Assembly: GCA_041912595.1 (NCBI GenBank)
Contig: JAYRMR010000018.1
Span: 1-64,000, forward strand
Reading direction: 5' to 3'
Length of the DNA stretch: 64,000 nucleotides
Source of the DNA: Roseateles_B sp041912595
GTDB taxonomy: Bacteria; Pseudomonadota; Gammaproteobacteria; Burkholderiales; Burkholderiaceae_C
The position numbers and the translations under genes are program-made. This document shows, piece after piece, positions 62,914 through 64,000 of this stretch (position 1 is its first letter; each line of letters begins with the position of its first letter). The notes under the pieces are model-generated. The model was not told the origin of the DNA and made no database searches. It was given only the letters and a program-made list of their open reading frames with translations.

Positions 62914-64000
62914 TCAGCGCTGCAGCGCGGCGAGCAGCTTCTCGTGGATGCCGCCGAAGCCGCCGTTGCTCATGCACAGGATGTGATCGCCCGGGCGGGC
63001 GACCTTCACCAGCGCGGCCACCAGCGCGTCGACCCCCTCGCAGACCTGCGCCTGCGCGCCCATGGGCAGCAGGGCCTCGGCCGCGTCCCAGCCCAGGCCG
63101 GCCTGGTTGCAGAAGGCCAGGTCCACTTCCTCCAGCGCCCAGGGCAGCTGCGCCTTCATGGTGCCGAGCTTCATCGTGTTGGAGCGCGGCTCGAAGACGG
63201 CCAGGATGCGCTCCGAGGGCGCGATGCGGCGGCGCAGGCCGTTGACCGTCGTGCGGATGGCGGTGGGGTGGTGGGCGAAGTCGTCGTAGACCTTCACGCC
63301 GCCGGCCTCGCCGCGCAGTTCCAGGCGGCGGCGCACGTTCCGGAATTCGGCCAGCGCCGAGGCGGACTGCTCCGGCGTCACGCCCAGGTGCTCGGCGGCG
63401 GCCATGGCGGCCAGGGCGTTGAGCTGGTTGTGCTCGCCGGCCAGATCCCATTCCACGCGGGCGACCTTGAGTGAGCCGCGCAGGACGTCGAAGGCCGAGG
63501 GCTCGCCGCGCGCGCGCAGCGTGCCGGGCTCCTCCTTGCGGGCGCCAAAGCGCTGCACCTCGCTCCAGCAGCCGCGCTGCAGCACGCGCTGCAGCGCCTC
63601 CTCGCGGGCGTTGACCACCAGGCGGCCGCTGGGCGGCACGGTCCGCACGAGGTGGTGGAACTGGGTCTCGATGGCGGCCAGGTCCGGGAAGATGTCCGCG
63701 TGGTCGTACTCGAGGTTGTTGAGCACGGCGGTGCGCGGGCGGTAATGGACGAACTTGCTGCGCTTGTCGAAGAAGGCGGTGTCGTATTCGTCGGCTTCAA
63801 TGACGAACGGGGCCCCCACGCTTGGCCCTGCGGGCACTGCGCTGCCCCCCGAGGGGGCGCTCGCGCCTTGGGACGGCCCGGCAGGAATGCTGGCCCCCAC
63901 GCTTGGCCCTGCGGGCACTGCGCTGCCCCCCGAGGGGGCGCTTGCGCCTTGGGACGGCCCGGCAGGAATGCTGGCCCCCACGCTTGGCCCTGCGGGCACT
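62914..64000 (-). CDS. mpl: UDP-N-acetylmuramate:L-alanyl-gamma-D-glutamyl-meso-diaminopimelate ligase (C-terminal part)
   Basis: Murein-recycling ligase that reattaches the tripeptide released by AmpD-type amidases to UDP-MurNAc. The gene runs off the window end, so only about 360 C-terminal residues are seen; the N-terminal Rossmann domain and ATP loop lie beyond. The visible part has FVIEADEYDTAFFDKRSKF, NNLEYDHADIFPD, GEHNQLNALAAMAAAEHLG, KVYDDFAHHPTAI and VFEPRSNTMK, all typical of Mpl. Directly before FVIEADEYD there is an odd 27-residue repeat of the type IPAGPSQGASAPSGGSAVP, encoded by an 81-bp DNA tandem that also reaches the window edge. Confidence 0.93.
   Translation of the reverse strand, partial: VPAGPSVGASIPAGPSQGASAPSGGSAVPAGPSVGASIPAGPSQGASAPSGGSAVPAGPSVGAPFVIEADEYDTAFFDKRSKFVHYRPRTAVLNNLEYDHADIFPDLAAIETQFHHLVRTVPPSGRLVVNAREEALQRVLQRGCWSEVQRFGARKEEPGTLRARGEPSAFDVLRGSLKVARVEWDLAGEHNQLNALAAMAAAEHLGVTPEQSASALAEFRNVRRRLELRGEAGGVKVYDDFAHHPTAIRTTVNGLRRRIAPSERILAVFEPRSNTMKLGTMKAQLPWALEEVDLAFCNQAGLGWDAAEALLPMGAQAQVCEGVDALVAALVKVARPGDHILCMSNGGFGGIHEKLLAALQR
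63811..64000. repeat. 81-bp tandem repeat inside mpl, at least 2.3 copies
   Basis: Units begin GGCCCCCACGCTTGGCC at 63811, 63892 and 63973, exactly 81 bp apart, differing by one base (CGCTCGCGCC versus CGCTTGCGCC). Each has a GCCCCCCGAGGGGGC palindrome. 81 bp equals 27 codons without stops, so the array keeps the mpl frame. It continues beyond the window. Confidence 0.95.

Noticed and set aside
63811..64000. CRISPR-like or IS-end repeats at the window edge
   Set aside because: The 81-bp units are head-to-tail without spacers and lie in frame within mpl; no transposase is nearby.

Overview
The window is GC-rich bacterial chromosome, densely coded on both strands with short gaps. The gene content and order point to a betaproteobacterium of the order Burkholderiales, probably the Rubrivivax/Roseateles/Leptothrix group. 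The markers are hemA-prfA-prmC-grxD-ubiX, ffh facing ftsY with a CcsA-like gene and pilS-pilR-ampD, RNB-tonB-aroE-mtgA, and aroQ-accB-accC-prmA-DUF3426. The genus is inferred from protein flavour and synteny, not from a search. There is no prophage, IS element, CRISPR array or rRNA operon; almost everything is core genome.

Layout. 0-10 kb: proS and a lytic transglycosylase (+), then a minus-strand block hemA-prfA-prmC-[outer-membrane barrel gene]-grxD-ubiX, a small membrane protein, miaB and a secreted 136-aa protein. 10-18.3 kb: tRNA-Met, ftsY converging on ffh across a shared bidirectional terminator, then CcsA-like, PP0621-family, pilS, pilR and ampD, packed head to tail. 18.3-24.4 kb: the class Ia ribonucleotide reductase nrdA and nrdB, with a paired NrdR-box promoter and a long structured leader, then a histone H1-like Lys/Ala/Pro repeat protein. 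24.4-38.2 kb: fifteen consecutive minus-strand genes running YqiA-like esterase, SDR reductase, DUF523, cytochrome b561, RNB nuclease, TonB-like, aroE, mtgA, unknown 207-aa protein, TlpA-like, aroQ, accB, accC, prmA, DUF3426. 38.4-46 kb: a large secreted zinc metalloprotease, nadB, a ComFB-family gene, an exported unknown protein and nadA. 46-53.7 kb: an AraC regulator divergent from an MFS transporter, a ThDP enzyme, an S4 protein, an RraA-like protein, a GAF-GGDEF-EAL protein and a flavin reductase. 53.9-64 kb: a membrane-anchored unknown, serB, mfd, a 55-aa basic protein, an FAD oxidoreductase, a polysaccharide deacetylase and the 3' part of mpl, cut by the window edge.

Shared themes: translation and protein targeting (proS, prfA, prmC, miaB, prmA, tRNA-Met, ffh, ftsY), cofactor synthesis (hemA, ubiX, nadA, nadB), peptidoglycan synthesis and recycling (lytic transglycosylase, mtgA, ampD, mpl), shikimate steps (aroQ, aroE), fatty-acid initiation (accB, accC) and type IV pilus control (pilS, pilR).

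The most informative non-coding signals are a perfect FNR/ANR-type box upstream of hemA, two NrdR boxes exactly 31 bp apart over the nrdA promoter, a roughly 345-nt hairpin-rich nrdA leader, and a family of GC-rich palindromic elements lying directly after stop codons. A related sequence has expanded as an in-frame 81-bp tandem array inside mpl. I found no clear-cut new multi-gene system. The best leads are the nrdA leader, the mpl repeat insertion and several uncharacterised small or exported proteins.
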